Part shown: one piece after another, positions 24,738-32,996 of the stretch
Numbering within the stretch: the stretch's first letter is position 1
Layout: the number at the start of each line of letters is the position of its first letter
From: Syntrophobacterales bacterium
GTDB taxonomy: Bacteria > Desulfobacterota > Desulfobaccia > Desulfobaccales > 0-14-0-80-60-11
Length of the DNA stretch: 33,831 nucleotides
Assembly: GCA_023229795.1 (NCBI GenBank)
Contig: JALNYP010000041.1
Coordinates: 1 to 33,831, forward strand
Direction: 5' to 3'
Notes under the pieces: generated by a model
Told to the model about the DNA's origin: nothing
The model's database searches: none
Seen by the model: the letters and a program-made list of their open reading frames with translations, nothing else
Position numbers and translations under genes: made by a program

Positions 24738-26873
24738 ATGGACAGTCTTGACAAAAAATTTCCCCATCTGCCCGAGCGCCTCAAGGGCCTGGGCGAACTC
24801 GCCTTCAATCTCTGGTGGAGCTGGCATCCCGCCGCCCGCATGGTCTTCAAGCGGCTGGACCGCCGGGCCTGGAAGGATACCCGCCACAATCCGGTCAAGC
24901 TCCTCACGGTCCTGCCGCCCCCTATCCTCGAGGCCGCGGCCCAAGACCCGGAATATCTCCGCCACTACGACTCGGTCCTGGCCCATTTCCGCCGGGACGT
25001 GGAAAACCAGGTGTGCTGGTTCACCGCCAATGTCACCGAGGCCGAGTGCGAGCCCATCGCCTATTTCTCCCTGGAGTACGGCCTGCACCACTCCCTGCCC
25101 TTCTATGCCGGGGGCCTGGGCTTTCTGGCCGGAGATCACCTCAAGGAGGCCAGTGACCTGGGGACGCCCCTGGTGGCCGTGGGATTCATGTATCCCGACG
25201 GCTACCTGCGCCAGATGATCAACCCCGACGGCTGGCAGGAAGGGGCCGATGAGCACCTGGACCGGGACGCCGCGCCCATCTCCCGGGTGTATAACGATCA
25301 AGGAGAACAGATTGTGGTGCAGGTCCCGGTGACCGAGCCGCCCATCTTCGTGTCGGTCTGGAAGGTCATGGTGGGCCGCATCACGCTGTACCTGATGGAC
25401 ACGGATATCGAGGCCAACGACCCGGGCCACCGCGGCATCTCCAACCACCTCTACATCAGTGATCTGGAACAGCGGCTGCTCCAGGAGATCGTCCTGGGCC
25501 TGGGGGGCACCGAGGTCCTGGCTGCCCTGGGTATCAAGCATTCGGTGTTGCACATGAACGAAGGGCACCCGGCCTTCGCCTTGCTGGAACGCCTCCGGGA
25601 ACGCATCGAAGAGCGCCAGATGACTTACGCCGACGCGTTCAAAGAGGTGAAGGCCACCTCCGTTTTCACCACTCACACGCCGGTCCCGGCGGGCCACGAC
25701 GTCTTCCCTTTCGACATGATAGACCGGTATTTCGGCCACTATTGTTCTCGCCTGGGGCTGAGCCGGGATGATTTTTTCAACCTGGGCCGCAATCCCGCCG
25801 ACCCCAACGCCGGGTTCAACATGACCGCCTTTGCCTTGAGGCTGTCGGATTACCACAACGGCGTCAGCGCCAGGCACGGCGAGGTCTCCCGGAAAATGTG
25901 GCAGCCTCTGTGGCCGGATCGGCCGGAGGATCAGGTCCCCATCATCTCCATTACCAACGGCGTCCACGTGCCCACCTGGATCGCCCCCAAAATGGAGTTG
26001 CTCTTCAATCAATACCTGGGGGCCGGCTGGCTGGAAAGGCACGACGACCCTGCCTTGTGGGAACTCCTGGATGACATCCCCTCTCAAGAATTCTGGGCGG
26101 TCCACTGCCGGCTCAAGGACAAGCTCATCGACCGCATCCGGGAGCGGGCCCGGCGCCGCTGGGCGGATTATCAGATCAATTGCTGCAACGTGGTGGCCGG
26201 CGGGGCGATGCTGGACCCCACCATCCTGACCCTGGGATTTGCCCGGCGGTTCGCCACTTACAAGCGGGCCGACCTGGTCTTTCACGACCTGGAGCGGCTG
26301 AAAAAAATCCTGCTCAGCCCCTGGCAGCCGGTGCAGATCATCTTCGCTGGCAAGGCCCATCCCGCCGACGACCCGGGCAAGCTCCTCCTCCAACGGGTCT
26401 TCAATTTCGCCCGGGACGCCGAACTCGGGGGCAGGATCGCCTTTGTGGAGGACTACGGCGAGCAACTGGCCCAGCACCTGATCCACGGGGTGGACGTCTG
26501 GCTCAATAATCCCCTGCCACCTCTGGAGGCCTGCGGCACCAGCGGCATGAAGGCCTCCTTAAACGGCCTGCCCCAGTTAAGCATCCTGGACGGCTGGTGG
26601 ATCGAAGGGTTCAACGGCGGCAACGGCTGGGCCTTCGGCGCCGACGCCGGCGACGACCGGGACGCCCAAGACGCCGCGGCTATCTATGATATCCTGGAGC
26701 AGCAGGTGGTGCCCCTGTACTATAAGACCGACGAGGCCGGCATCCCCCAGGACTGGGTAAAGCTGATGAAAAACGCCATCAAAAGCACCGCGGCCCGATT
26801 CAGCGCCCGGCGCATGGTCAAGGAGTACGTCCAGAAATGTTACCAGGAGGCCCTGGACTTCTCCATGAAGTGA
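24738..26873 (+). CDS. glgP: Alpha-glucan phosphorylase, DUF3417-containing GT35 type
   Basis: The 711-residue cytoplasmic enzyme would release glucose-1-phosphate from glycogen or maltodextrin. It begins with a DUF3417 domain (about 10-120, LAFNLWWSWHPAARMVF), then YFSLEYGLHHSLPFYAGGLGFLAGDH, and has the pyridoxal-phosphate lysine Lys605 in GTSGMKASLNGLP and FARRFATYKRADLVF. The length and the DUF3417 domain place it in the compact archaeal/thermophile subfamily rather than the E. coli GlgP/MalP subfamily. It is GC-rich like its surroundings, so it is not part of the AT-rich island. A weak AGGGTGA precedes the ATG. No other glycogen gene is adjacent. An imperfect duplication lies past its stop codon. 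Confidence 0.93.
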   Translation: MDSLDKKFPHLPERLKGLGELAFNLWWSWHPAARMVFKRLDRRAWKDTRHNPVKLLTVLPPPILEAAAQDPEYLRHYDSVLAHFRRDVENQVCWFTANVTEAECEPIAYFSLEYGLHHSLPFYAGGLGFLAGDHLKEASDLGTPLVAVGFMYPDGYLRQMINPDGWQEGADEHLDRDAAPISRVYNDQGEQIVVQVPVTEPPIFVSVWKVMVGRITLYLMDTDIEANDPGHRGISNHLYISDLEQRLLQEIVLGLGGTEVLAALGIKHSVLHMNEGHPAFALLERLRERIEERQMTYADAFKEVKATSVFTTHTPVPAGHDVFPFDMIDRYFGHYCSRLGLSRDDFFNLGRNPADPNAGFNMTAFALRLSDYHNGVSARHGEVSRKMWQPLWPDRPEDQVPIISITNGVHVPTWIAPKMELLFNQYLGAGWLERHDDPALWELLDDIPSQEFWAVHCRLKDKLIDRIRERARRRWADYQINCCNVVAGGAMLDPTILTLGFARRFATYKRADLVFHDLERLKKILLSPWQPVQIIFAGKAHPADDPGKLLLQRVFNFARDAELGGRIAFVEDYGEQLAQHLIHGVDVWLNNPLPPLEACGTSGMKASLNGLPQLSILDGWWIEGFNGGNGWAFGADAGDDRDAQDAAAIYDILEQQVVPLYYKTDEAGIPQDWVKLMKNAIKSTAARFSARRMVKEYVQKCYQEALDFSMK

Positions 26874-26923
26874 TCCGGCTGGGAGAAGAAGGCGGCGGCC
26901 AGCCGGAAATGCTACCAGGAGGC
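26834..26923. repeat. 18-base imperfect direct duplication across the glgP stop codon
   Basis: GAAATGTTACCAGGAGGC (26834-26851) and GAAATGCTACCAGGAGGC (26906-26923) differ by one base and lie 72 bases (24 codons) apart in the glgP frame. Both would encode KCYQEA, one before and one after the TGA at 26871-26873. The frame beyond the stop stays open for 23 codons to TAG 26943. Confidence 0.75.
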
Positions 26924-26948
26924 GCGAAAATCGTCTATAACGTAGTCT

Positions 26949-28052
26949 ATGCAGCCTTACTGGCATAACCTCTTCCGGCGCCTCCAGGGGGCCGGGGACG
27001 CCGGCCCGCCTCCCAACCCCCTGATCACTGCGGCTGCCGCAGTTTGCTCCCGCCTTTATGGCCTGGGGGCCGGGAGCCGCCGGGCCCTGTACGCCCGCGG
27101 GGTGTTGCGGGTCAAACGGCTGCCGGCCCCGGTGGTGAGCGTCGGCAATCTGACGGTGGGCGGCACCGGCAAGACCCCCATGGCGGCCTGCCTGGCCCGG
27201 CTCCTCATGGACCGGGGCCGGCGGGTGGCCATCCTCAGCCGGGGTTACGGCGGGCGGCTCCAGGGCCCTACCCGTTTGTCCGACGGCGAGCGCCTCTATC
27301 ACCAGCCTCCCGAGGTGGGCGAAGAGCCCTACTGGCTGGCCCGGACCCTGCCCGGGGCGGCGGTTTACACCGGGGCCTGCCGCCATGCCGCGGGCCTGGC
27401 CGCCTGGGAGGATATCAAACCGGACATCTTTCTCTTGGACGACGGCTTCCAGCACCTGCAACTGCACCGGGACCTGGACCTGGTGCTGCTGGACGCCTCC
27501 TCCCCTTTCGGCAACGGCTATCTCCTGCCCCGGGGCCCTCTGCGGGAGCCCCGCGCCGCCTTGCACGCAGCTCAAGCCCTCATCCTGACCCGGTTTGAGG
27601 AACCGCGCCATAAGCAGCAACACGCCGCCCTGGAAGCTGAGTTCCCCGCGGCCACGATCCTGACCGCGGCCATTGTGCCGGTGCAGGTGACCGCGTACCC
27701 CGGAGGGCATACCGAAGCGCCCGAGGCCCTGCGGCGCCGGCCCTTGGTAGCCTTTGCCGGCCTGGCCCGGCCCGAGGTCCTGACGGACACCCTGCGCGGC
27801 CTGGGCGCGGACCTGAAAGGCTTCCAGGCCTTCCCCGATCACCATGCCTACAGCCGCCGGGAATTGCAGGCTCTGGCCGACGGCGCCCGGTCCCTGGGGG
27901 CCGGCGCCCTGGTCACCACCGGCAAGGATTGGGCCCGCCTGGGAGAGCGTTGGGATGAGGACGTGCTCCTCTGGGTCCTCGAAGTGGAGGCCCGGCTCCA
28001 GGAACCCGAACGCCTCTTGGAGTTGATCGACCGTTGCTCGGAGCCTCAGTAG
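26949..28052 (+). CDS. lpxK: Tetraacyldisaccharide 4'-kinase
   Basis: The 367-residue enzyme phosphorylates the 4' position of the lipid A disaccharide precursor at the inner membrane. The N-terminal region is amphipathic/hydrophobic (ITAAAAVCSRLYGLGAGSRR); the Walker A loop is GGTGKT (71-76) in VSVGNLTVGGTGKTP, followed by AILSRGYGG and, further on, DIFLLDDGFQH, all LpxK signatures. The start ATG 26949 is the first possible one after an in-frame TAG at 26943 and has no close ribosome binding site. In E. coli lpxK is adjacent to msbA; here the AT-rich island and glgP separate them. Confidence 0.93.
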   Translation: MQPYWHNLFRRLQGAGDAGPPPNPLITAAAAVCSRLYGLGAGSRRALYARGVLRVKRLPAPVVSVGNLTVGGTGKTPMAACLARLLMDRGRRVAILSRGYGGRLQGPTRLSDGERLYHQPPEVGEEPYWLARTLPGAAVYTGACRHAAGLAAWEDIKPDIFLLDDGFQHLQLHRDLDLVLLDASSPFGNGYLLPRGPLREPRAALHAAQALILTRFEEPRHKQQHAALEAEFPAATILTAAIVPVQVTAYPGGHTEAPEALRRRPLVAFAGLARPEVLTDTLRGLGADLKGFQAFPDHHAYSRRELQALADGARSLGAGALVTTGKDWARLGERWDEDVLLWVLEVEARLQEPERLLELIDRCSEPQ

Positions 28053-28210
28053 GAAAACATATCGCACCTGGGCCCATTCCCTTTAGCTACGCATCCGATT
28101 CCTTATCGGCCTACCCCCTACCGCACCTTCAGAAAATATTCTACAATAGATCAATTGCGGCTCTAGCCGTGGGTAAGGAACCCTACAGTCCTGCGCCAGG
28201 ATCGGCCTTG

Positions 28211-29320
28211 ATGGAAACCGTCAACCAGCTCAGCGAACGCCCCCTGCCCGCCGAGGTTCAGCAGCGCTTCCGGCAGCTTGAGGTGGCGCGCCGCTTTACC
28301 CGGGACCCCGAGGTGGTGCGGCGCATCCTGGTGCGGGCCCCCAACTGGGTGGGGGATGCCATCATGAGCCTGCCAGTCCTGGCCGGGCTGCGGCGCCTCT
28401 TTCCCCTGGCCGAGATCACCGTGCTGGCCGCGCCCCGGGTGGCCCCGCTGTTTGTGGCCCAGCCCGGGGTGGCCGAGATCGTCCGCTACCCGTCGGGCCG
28501 GGGCAAGTGGCAGGTGCTCTGGGAACTCCGGGGGCTCTTCGACGTGGCCGTAGCCTTGCCCAACTCCATGGAATCGGCCCTGGGCTTATGGCTGGTGGGG
28601 GTGCCGTCCCGGGTGGGATACAACACCGATGCCCGCCGCCTCTTCCTCCGGGAGGCCGTCTCCGGTCGCGGCAAGCTGGCCGGGTTGCACACCGTTTTCT
28701 ATTTTTTGGGCCTGCTCAAGGCCCTGGGCGGGATCGCCGCCTTTACGCCCCCCACCCTCTGCCTGGATGCCGAAGAAAAGGCTAGCGCCGCGCAGTTCCT
28801 GGCCGAAGTGGACCTGCCCGGTGACGGGCCCTGGGTCGGCTTGAGCCCCGGCGCGGCTTATGGGCCGGCCAAACGCTGGGCCCCGGAGCGTTTTGCCGAT
28901 CTGGGCCGGGACCTGCAGCAGGAGTTCGGGGCCCGCCTGGTGCTCCTGGGCGGCACCGAAGAACGCCCGGTCGCGGACCTGGTCAAGGGACACCTCCAGG
29001 GGCCGGTCCTGGACCTGGTGGGCCGGACCAGCCTCCGCCAGGCCCTGGGGCTCTTGTCCCACCTGCGCCTCCTGGTCACCAATGACTCGGGGCTCATGCA
29101 CGCGGCCGCGGCCCTCTCGGTCCCCCTGGTGGCCATTTTCGGCTCCACCGAACCCGCGGCCACCGGCCCGTTTACCTCCCGGGCCGCGGTGATCCGCCAT
29201 CCCTGGCCGTGCAGCCCCTGCTTTAAGCGCACCTGCGAGGTGGGTTATCCCTGCCTGAACGCCATCAGCGTCACCGAAGTCCTGGCCGCGGCCCGCCCCT
29301 GGCTGAAGGACGGCTCATGA
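28211..29320 (+). CDS. waaF: ADP-heptose:LPS heptosyltransferase II
   Basis: The 369-residue GT9 glycosyltransferase has RILVRAPNWVGDAIMSLPVL near the N-terminus, SPGAAYGPAKRWAPERFADL in the middle and NDSGLMHAAAALSVPLVAIFGSTEP, the ADP-heptose-binding region, near the C-terminus. These are WaaF signatures, and it would add the second heptose to the LPS inner core in the cytoplasm. ATG 28211 is taken as the start because the domain begins about 45 residues later and AGGA stands before it. An in-frame TTG 28034 overlaps lpxK and would add 59 residues lacking family features. The gene overlaps gmhB by four bases. Confidence 0.9.
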   Translation: METVNQLSERPLPAEVQQRFRQLEVARRFTRDPEVVRRILVRAPNWVGDAIMSLPVLAGLRRLFPLAEITVLAAPRVAPLFVAQPGVAEIVRYPSGRGKWQVLWELRGLFDVAVALPNSMESALGLWLVGVPSRVGYNTDARRLFLREAVSGRGKLAGLHTVFYFLGLLKALGGIAAFTPPTLCLDAEEKASAAQFLAEVDLPGDGPWVGLSPGAAYGPAKRWAPERFADLGRDLQQEFGARLVLLGGTEERPVADLVKGHLQGPVLDLVGRTSLRQALGLLSHLRLLVTNDSGLMHAAAALSVPLVAIFGSTEPAATGPFTSRAAVIRHPWPCSPCFKRTCEVGYPCLNAISVTEVLAAARPWLKDGS

Positions 29321-29886
29321 GTCATCCCGCGGTATTCCTGGACCGGGACGGCACCATCAACGAGGAGATGGGCTACATCAATCACCTCAGCCGCTTCCGC
29401 CTCCTGCCCCAGGCCGCCGCCGCCATCCGCCGTCTCAATGACGCGGGCGTAAAGGTGGTGGTGGTCACCAACCAGTCCGGCGCCGCTCGGGGCTATTTCC
29501 CCCCGACTCTGGTGGACGAGGTCCATGCCTATTTAAAACAGCTCCTGGATGAGACCGGCGCCCACCTGGACGGCATCTACGCCTGTCTCCACGCCCCGGA
29601 CGCGAACTGCGCCTGCCGCAAACCCCAGCCCACCCTGATCCAACAAGCGGCCCGGGACCTGGACCTGGACCTGACCTGTTCTTATCTCGTGGGCGACCGT
29701 TACAAAGACCTGGAAACCGCGGCCAACGCCGGAGTCAAAGGCATCCTGGTGCTCACCGGCTACGGCCGTGGCGAATACGAATATCTCCGGGGCCCCCAAC
29801 AGGTGCAGCCGGTCCAGGTGGCGCCTGATCTCCTGGAAGCGGTGGAGTGGATTTTGCACGACTTGAAGATGGGTAAAATCTGGTAG
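29317..29886 (+). CDS. gmhB: D-glycero-beta-D-manno-heptose-1,7-bisphosphate 7-phosphatase
   Basis: The 189-residue HAD-family phosphatase makes the heptose-1-phosphate used for ADP-heptose. Catalytic Asp9 and Asp11 lie in VFLDRDGTINEE, the second motif is VVVVTNQSGAARG, and the zinc-binding ligands Cys90, His92, Cys98, Cys100 form CLHAPDANCACRKPQP, diagnostic of GmhB. The ATGA overlap with waaF couples the two. Its TAG stop begins a palindromic repeat. Confidence 0.95.
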   Translation: MSHPAVFLDRDGTINEEMGYINHLSRFRLLPQAAAAIRRLNDAGVKVVVVTNQSGAARGYFPPTLVDEVHAYLKQLLDETGAHLDGIYACLHAPDANCACRKPQPTLIQQAARDLDLDLTCSYLVGDRYKDLETAANAGVKGILVLTGYGRGEYEYLRGPQQVQPVQVAPDLLEAVEWILHDLKMGKIW

Positions 29887-29907
29887 GGGCGACCCGGCGG
29901 GTCGCCC
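29884..29907. repeat. Palindromic hairpin starting at the gmhB stop codon
   Basis: TAGGGGCGACCC with stem GGGCGACCC (29887-29895) and GGGTCGCCC (29899-29907) around a 3-base loop GGC. TAG 29884-29886 is the gmhB stop. There is no T-run. Confidence 0.7.
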
Positions 29908-29933
29908 TCTCGCACCCCCACTCTGAGTGAACT

Positions 29934-30998
29934 TTGGAAAAAATCCCGATCATAGCGCCGCCCCGCCTCCCCGACCACCCCCACCTTCTCCTGGTCAAGC
30001 TCAGTTCCTTCGGGGACGTGCTCCACGCCCTGCCGACCCTGGAGGCCCTGCGCGCCGCCCATCCCGGCGCCCAGATCACCTGGCTGGTGGAGGCCGCCTA
30101 CGCGCCGTTGCTTGCCGGCCACCCGGCCCTGGACGAAGTCTGGCTGGCCCCCCGGCTGCACCCGGGCGAATTACTTACCGGCGACAATCCCACCCGCTTG
30201 CGGACCCTCCTTAGGCAACTCCGGGCGCAGCCCTTTGATCTGGTGGTGGACGTCCAGGGGTTGCTCAAGAGCGCGGTGTGGGTGGCCCTGGCCAAAAGTT
30301 CCCGGAAGGTGGGCTATGATCGGACCCGGGAGTTGAGCTACCTGGCCCTCACCGAACGTGTGCCCCCTTTCGACCCCGAGGCCCACGCGGTGCGGCGCTA
30401 CCTCAACCTGGCCCACTATCTGGGAGCCCCCCCTGCCCCGCTCCGCTTCCGGCTGGGTCTGGACGCCGCGGCGGATACCAGGGCGCTCCTGCCGGCGACT
30501 GACGACCGCCCCCTGGCGGTACTCCACCCCGGCGCCCGCTGGGCCACCAAGCTCTGGCCCGCGGCGTCTTGGGCCACTCTGGCGACACACCTTCACGGCC
30601 GGGGACTCCGGGTGGCCATCACGGGGAGCGCCGCCGATCAGGAACTGGCCACCGACATCATAGAGCAAAGCCAGACCCCGATCATTAATCTGGCCGGGCG
30701 CACCTCTCTGGCGGAACTGGCCGCGGTTCTGCGCCGGGCTCGCCTCGCGGTTACCACCGACACCGGCGCCATGCACCTGGCCGCGGCCCTGGGGACTCCG
30801 CTCGTAGCCCTCTTCGGCCCCACCGCCCCCTGGCGCACCGGCCCTTTTGGCCAGGGCCATCAGGTGGTGCGCCTGGATCTGGCCTGCAGCCCCTGCTTCA
30901 AGCGCCGCTGCCCCGCACCCCGCTGCCTTAGCGACCTCACCCCTGACCTGGTTGCGGCCGCGTGCGAGAAAATCTTGTCTAAAGCCGGAATTAGTTGA
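29934..30998 (+). CDS. waaC: ADP-heptose:LPS heptosyltransferase I
   Basis: The 354-residue GT9 enzyme would attach the first heptose to Kdo in the LPS inner core. The N-terminal motif LLLVKLSSFGDVLHALPTL is the heptosyltransferase I signature; other features are VVDVQGLLKSAVW, LHPGARWATKLWP and TDTGAMHLAAALGTPLVALFGPT near the C-terminus. The only possible start near the domain is TTG 29934, directly after an in-frame TGA, with GAGTGA upstream. The order waaF-gmhB-waaC groups core heptose genes together. Confidence 0.9.
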   Translation: MEKIPIIAPPRLPDHPHLLLVKLSSFGDVLHALPTLEALRAAHPGAQITWLVEAAYAPLLAGHPALDEVWLAPRLHPGELLTGDNPTRLRTLLRQLRAQPFDLVVDVQGLLKSAVWVALAKSSRKVGYDRTRELSYLALTERVPPFDPEAHAVRRYLNLAHYLGAPPAPLRFRLGLDAAADTRALLPATDDRPLAVLHPGARWATKLWPAASWATLATHLHGRGLRVAITGSAADQELATDIIEQSQTPIINLAGRTSLAELAAVLRRARLAVTTDTGAMHLAAALGTPLVALFGPTAPWRTGPFGQGHQVVRLDLACSPCFKRRCPAPRCLSDLTPDLVAAACEKILSKAGIS

Positions 30999-31107
30999 TA
31001 ATATAATTAAATATGTGCCCTGCCCGCTTCAAAGCGGCGGGGGCTGCCCAGGGCCCTACGAGAGCACTAGGCACAAAGGTCTTCCTCCGGGATAATCCCC
31101 CAGAAAT

Positions 31108-31144
31108 CCCCTCTCCCCCCGGAGGGGGGTTAGGGTGAGGGGGG
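31108..31144. repeat. CCCCTCTCCC-type dispersed repeat
   Basis: A C6 run (31115-31120) pairs with a G6 run (31124-31129) and is followed by TTAGGGTGAGGGGG. This is the widespread CCCTCACCCTAAC-type intergenic repeat. It lies between waaC and the FabG-like gene. Confidence 0.6.
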
Positions 31145-31188
31145 CGAAGGACGAACTTTTGGCAATATCGTAGCAAAGGAAACTTGAG

Positions 31189-31923
31189 ATGCTGGACGAC
31201 CTGACCGGCAAGATAGCTCTGGTTACCGGCGCCTCTCGGGGTATCGGCAGGGCCATCGCCATCGCGCTGGCAGAGGCCGGGGCTGACGTGGCGGTGAACT
31301 ACTTGAGCCGCAAGACCCATGCCGTTGAGACCTGCGCGGCTATCCGGAAAGCCGGCAGCCGGGCCCTGCCGGTGAAGGCCAACGTCGCCCGGGCCGCGGC
31401 AGTGGCGCGCCTGGCGGCTACGGTCGAACTGGAACTGGGGCCGGTGGATATCCTCGTGAATAACGCCGGCATCGTCGGCGTCAAGCCGGTGGAAGACATC
31501 AGCGAGGCCGATTGGGACGAGATGATCGCGGTGAACCTTACCTCCGCCTTCCTGGTGACCCAACAGGTGTTGCCGGGCATGCGGTCCCGGGGCTGGGGGC
31601 GGATCATATTTATTTCGTCGGTGGCGGCCCAGACCGGCGGCATCACCGGCCCCCACTACGCCGCGTCCAAGGCGGGGCTCCTGGGCCTGACCCACTCCTA
31701 CGCCCGGCATCTGTTTAAGGAAGGCATCACCGTCAACGCCATTGCGCCGGCGCTGATTGAAACCGATATGGTGGCTGGCAACCTCCAGGCCAGCCCGGCG
31801 GCCATCCCCATCGGCCGGTTCGGCGCGCCCTCCGAAGTGGCCGCGGTCGCGGTCCTGCTGGCCCAAAACGGCTTCCTCACCGGCCAGACCATCAACGTCA
31901 ACGGCGGCTGGTATATGAGCTAG
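31189..31923 (+). CDS. FabG-like short-chain dehydrogenase/reductase
   Basis: The 244-residue NAD(P)-dependent enzyme has the glycine-rich TGASRGIG (13-20), NNAG (91-94), catalytic Ser143/Ser144, Tyr157 and Lys161 in HYAASKAG, and ends with LTGQTINVNGGWYMS, the usual FabG-type C-terminus. It resembles 3-oxoacyl-ACP reductases of fatty acid synthesis, but many SDRs with other roles look alike, and no other fab gene is adjacent. Placement among LPS genes could reflect supply of hydroxyacyl chains. AGGAAA precedes the ATG at a long distance. Confidence 0.85.
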   Translation: MLDDLTGKIALVTGASRGIGRAIAIALAEAGADVAVNYLSRKTHAVETCAAIRKAGSRALPVKANVARAAAVARLAATVELELGPVDILVNNAGIVGVKPVEDISEADWDEMIAVNLTSAFLVTQQVLPGMRSRGWGRIIFISSVAAQTGGITGPHYAASKAGLLGLTHSYARHLFKEGITVNAIAPALIETDMVAGNLQASPAAIPIGRFGAPSEVAAVAVLLAQNGFLTGQTINVNGGWYMS

Positions 31924-31925
31924 TG

Positions 31926-31945
31926 TAGGGTGCGCACCGCGCACC
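31926..31945. repeat. Palindromic hairpin just after the FabG-like gene
   Basis: TAGGGTGCGC with stem GGTGCGC (31929-31935) and GCGCACC (31939-31945) around ACC. It begins two bases after the stop codon. Confidence 0.55.
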
Positions 31946-31993
31946 ATATTTCAGATTAACTTTTAGTTATTTTCTGTTCAATTGGAGGGCCAC

Positions 31994-32167
31994 ATGCCCA
32001 TCAGCAAAGAACTCCTGGAAATCCTGGCCTGCCCCAAGTGCAAAGGCGATATCCGCTTGAACGACAAGGGCGACGGCCTCATCTGCGATCAGTGCCGTCT
32101 GGTCTATGAAATCAAGGACGACATCCCCATCATGCTCATCGATGAGGCCAAACCTTTAAAGCAGTAG
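31994..32167 (+). CDS. Trm112-like zinc-ribbon protein (UPF0434/YcaR)
   Basis: The 57-residue protein has two CxxC pairs, Cys13/Cys16 (ACPKC) and Cys31/Cys34 (CDQC), a zinc ribbon of the Trm112/YcaR type. E. coli ycaR follows lpxK, so finding this gene in an LPS cluster fits the family's usual neighbourhood. ATG 31994 follows GGAGG by five bases; an earlier in-frame TTG at 31982 is unlikely. Bacterial members have no established reaction; eukaryotic Trm112 activates methyltransferases. Confidence 0.9.
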   Translation: MPISKELLEILACPKCKGDIRLNDKGDGLICDQCRLVYEIKDDIPIMLIDEAKPLKQ

Positions 32168-32175
32168 TCAGTGAC

Positions 32176-32228
32176 CAGTGGTCAGTTGAGCCAAAACTGA
32201 CCACTGACAACTGACAACTGGCAACTGA
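32176..32228. repeat. 12-bp hairpin followed by short tandem GACAACT units
   Basis: CAGTGGTCAGTT 32176-32187 pairs perfectly with AACTGACCACTG 32195-32206 around a 7-base loop. It is followed by GACAACTGACAACT, GGCAACT and GAACT, about four 5- to 7-base units. It fills nearly the whole gap between the Trm112-like gene and the glycosyltransferase gene. There is no T-run. Confidence 0.7.
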
Positions 32229-32231
32229 ACT

Positions 32232-32996
32232 ATGCCTCGCTTATCCGTCTTTGTCATCGCCCTGAACCAGGAGGCCAACATCGCCGAGTGCCTGGAGTCG
32301 GTTAAGTTCGCCGACGAAATCGTGGTGGTGGACACCGGCAGCGCCGATCGTACCGTGGAATTGGCCCGGGCCCATACCGGCCGGGTTCTGACCGCACCTT
32401 GGCAGGGCTTCGGCCCCACCAAGAATTTCGCCCTGGATCAGACCCGGGGTGACTGGGTCTTCAGCCTGGATACGGATGAGCGGGTGCCCGAGGCCTTAAG
32501 GGACGAAATCCTGGCGGTGGTGGCCGCCGATGGCCCCATAAACGGCTACCGGGTGCCCCGAAAAAATTATTTCTGCCGCCGCTGGATTCGGCATCTGGGC
32601 TGGTATCCGGATTACACGCTGCGGCTGTTTCGCCGGGGCCAGGGGCGCTTTGGCGACCGGCAGGTCCACGAAGAGGTGAAGGTAGCCGGCCCGGTGGGCA
32701 CGCTGAAATCGCCCCTGGAGCATTACAGCTACCGGAGCGTCGGCGAATACGTCAGCCGCATGGACCGCTACGCCCGCCTGGCCGCGCTGGAACTCGCCAA
32801 GCGCGGTCGCCGCCCCTTCCCGGGAGAGCTGTTCTATCGCCCCTTTTTCACCTTCCTCCACCTCTATTTCATCCGGCGGGGGTTTCTGGAGGGCGCTACG
32901 GGCTATGATCTGGCGGTGCTGATGAGCATGTATAAATTCCTGAAATATTACTATCTTAGGGAACTTGCCCAGGGGAGGGAAGTGGATGCCCATTGA
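32232..32996 (+). CDS. Family 2 glycosyltransferase, WaaE/KdtX-like
   Basis: The 254-residue protein starts directly in the GT-A fold (LSVFVIALNQEANIAECLES), with DTGSADRT (34-41) and the metal-binding DTD at 80-82 (FSLDTDERVP). It has a hydrophobic C-terminal stretch (ELFYRPFFTFLHLYFIRRGF, then MSMYKFLKYYYL) that may associate with the membrane. It resembles LPS core beta-1,4-glucosyltransferases of the WaaE group. The acceptor and sugar are not known. It overlaps lpxA by 11 bases. Confidence 0.88.
   Translation: MPRLSVFVIALNQEANIAECLESVKFADEIVVVDTGSADRTVELARAHTGRVLTAPWQGFGPTKNFALDQTRGDWVFSLDTDERVPEALRDEILAVVAADGPINGYRVPRKNYFCRRWIRHLGWYPDYTLRLFRRGQGRFGDRQVHEEVKVAGPVGTLKSPLEHYSYRSVGEYVSRMDRYARLAALELAKRGRRPFPGELFYRPFFTFLHLYFIRRGFLEGATGYDLAVLMSMYKFLKYYYLRELAQGREVDAH

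Noticed and set aside
24690..26486. 598-codon open frame on the minus strand opposite glgP
   Set aside because: Shadow of the glgP codons; the protein is low-complexity Gly/Val/Ala/Gln-rich with no recognisable domain.
28034..28210. 59-residue N-terminal extension of waaF from TTG 28034
   Set aside because: It overlaps lpxK, lacks family features and has no ribosome binding site; ATG 28211 gives a normal heptosyltransferase length.
31153..31165. GAACTTTTGGCAA, matching the inner end of the MITE-like element
   Set aside because: Only 13 bases match, the outer end differs, and no partner inverted repeat was found nearby.
32207..32228. Short tandem units considered as a CRISPR array
   Set aside because: Units are only about 7 bases with no spacers, and there are no cas genes in the window.
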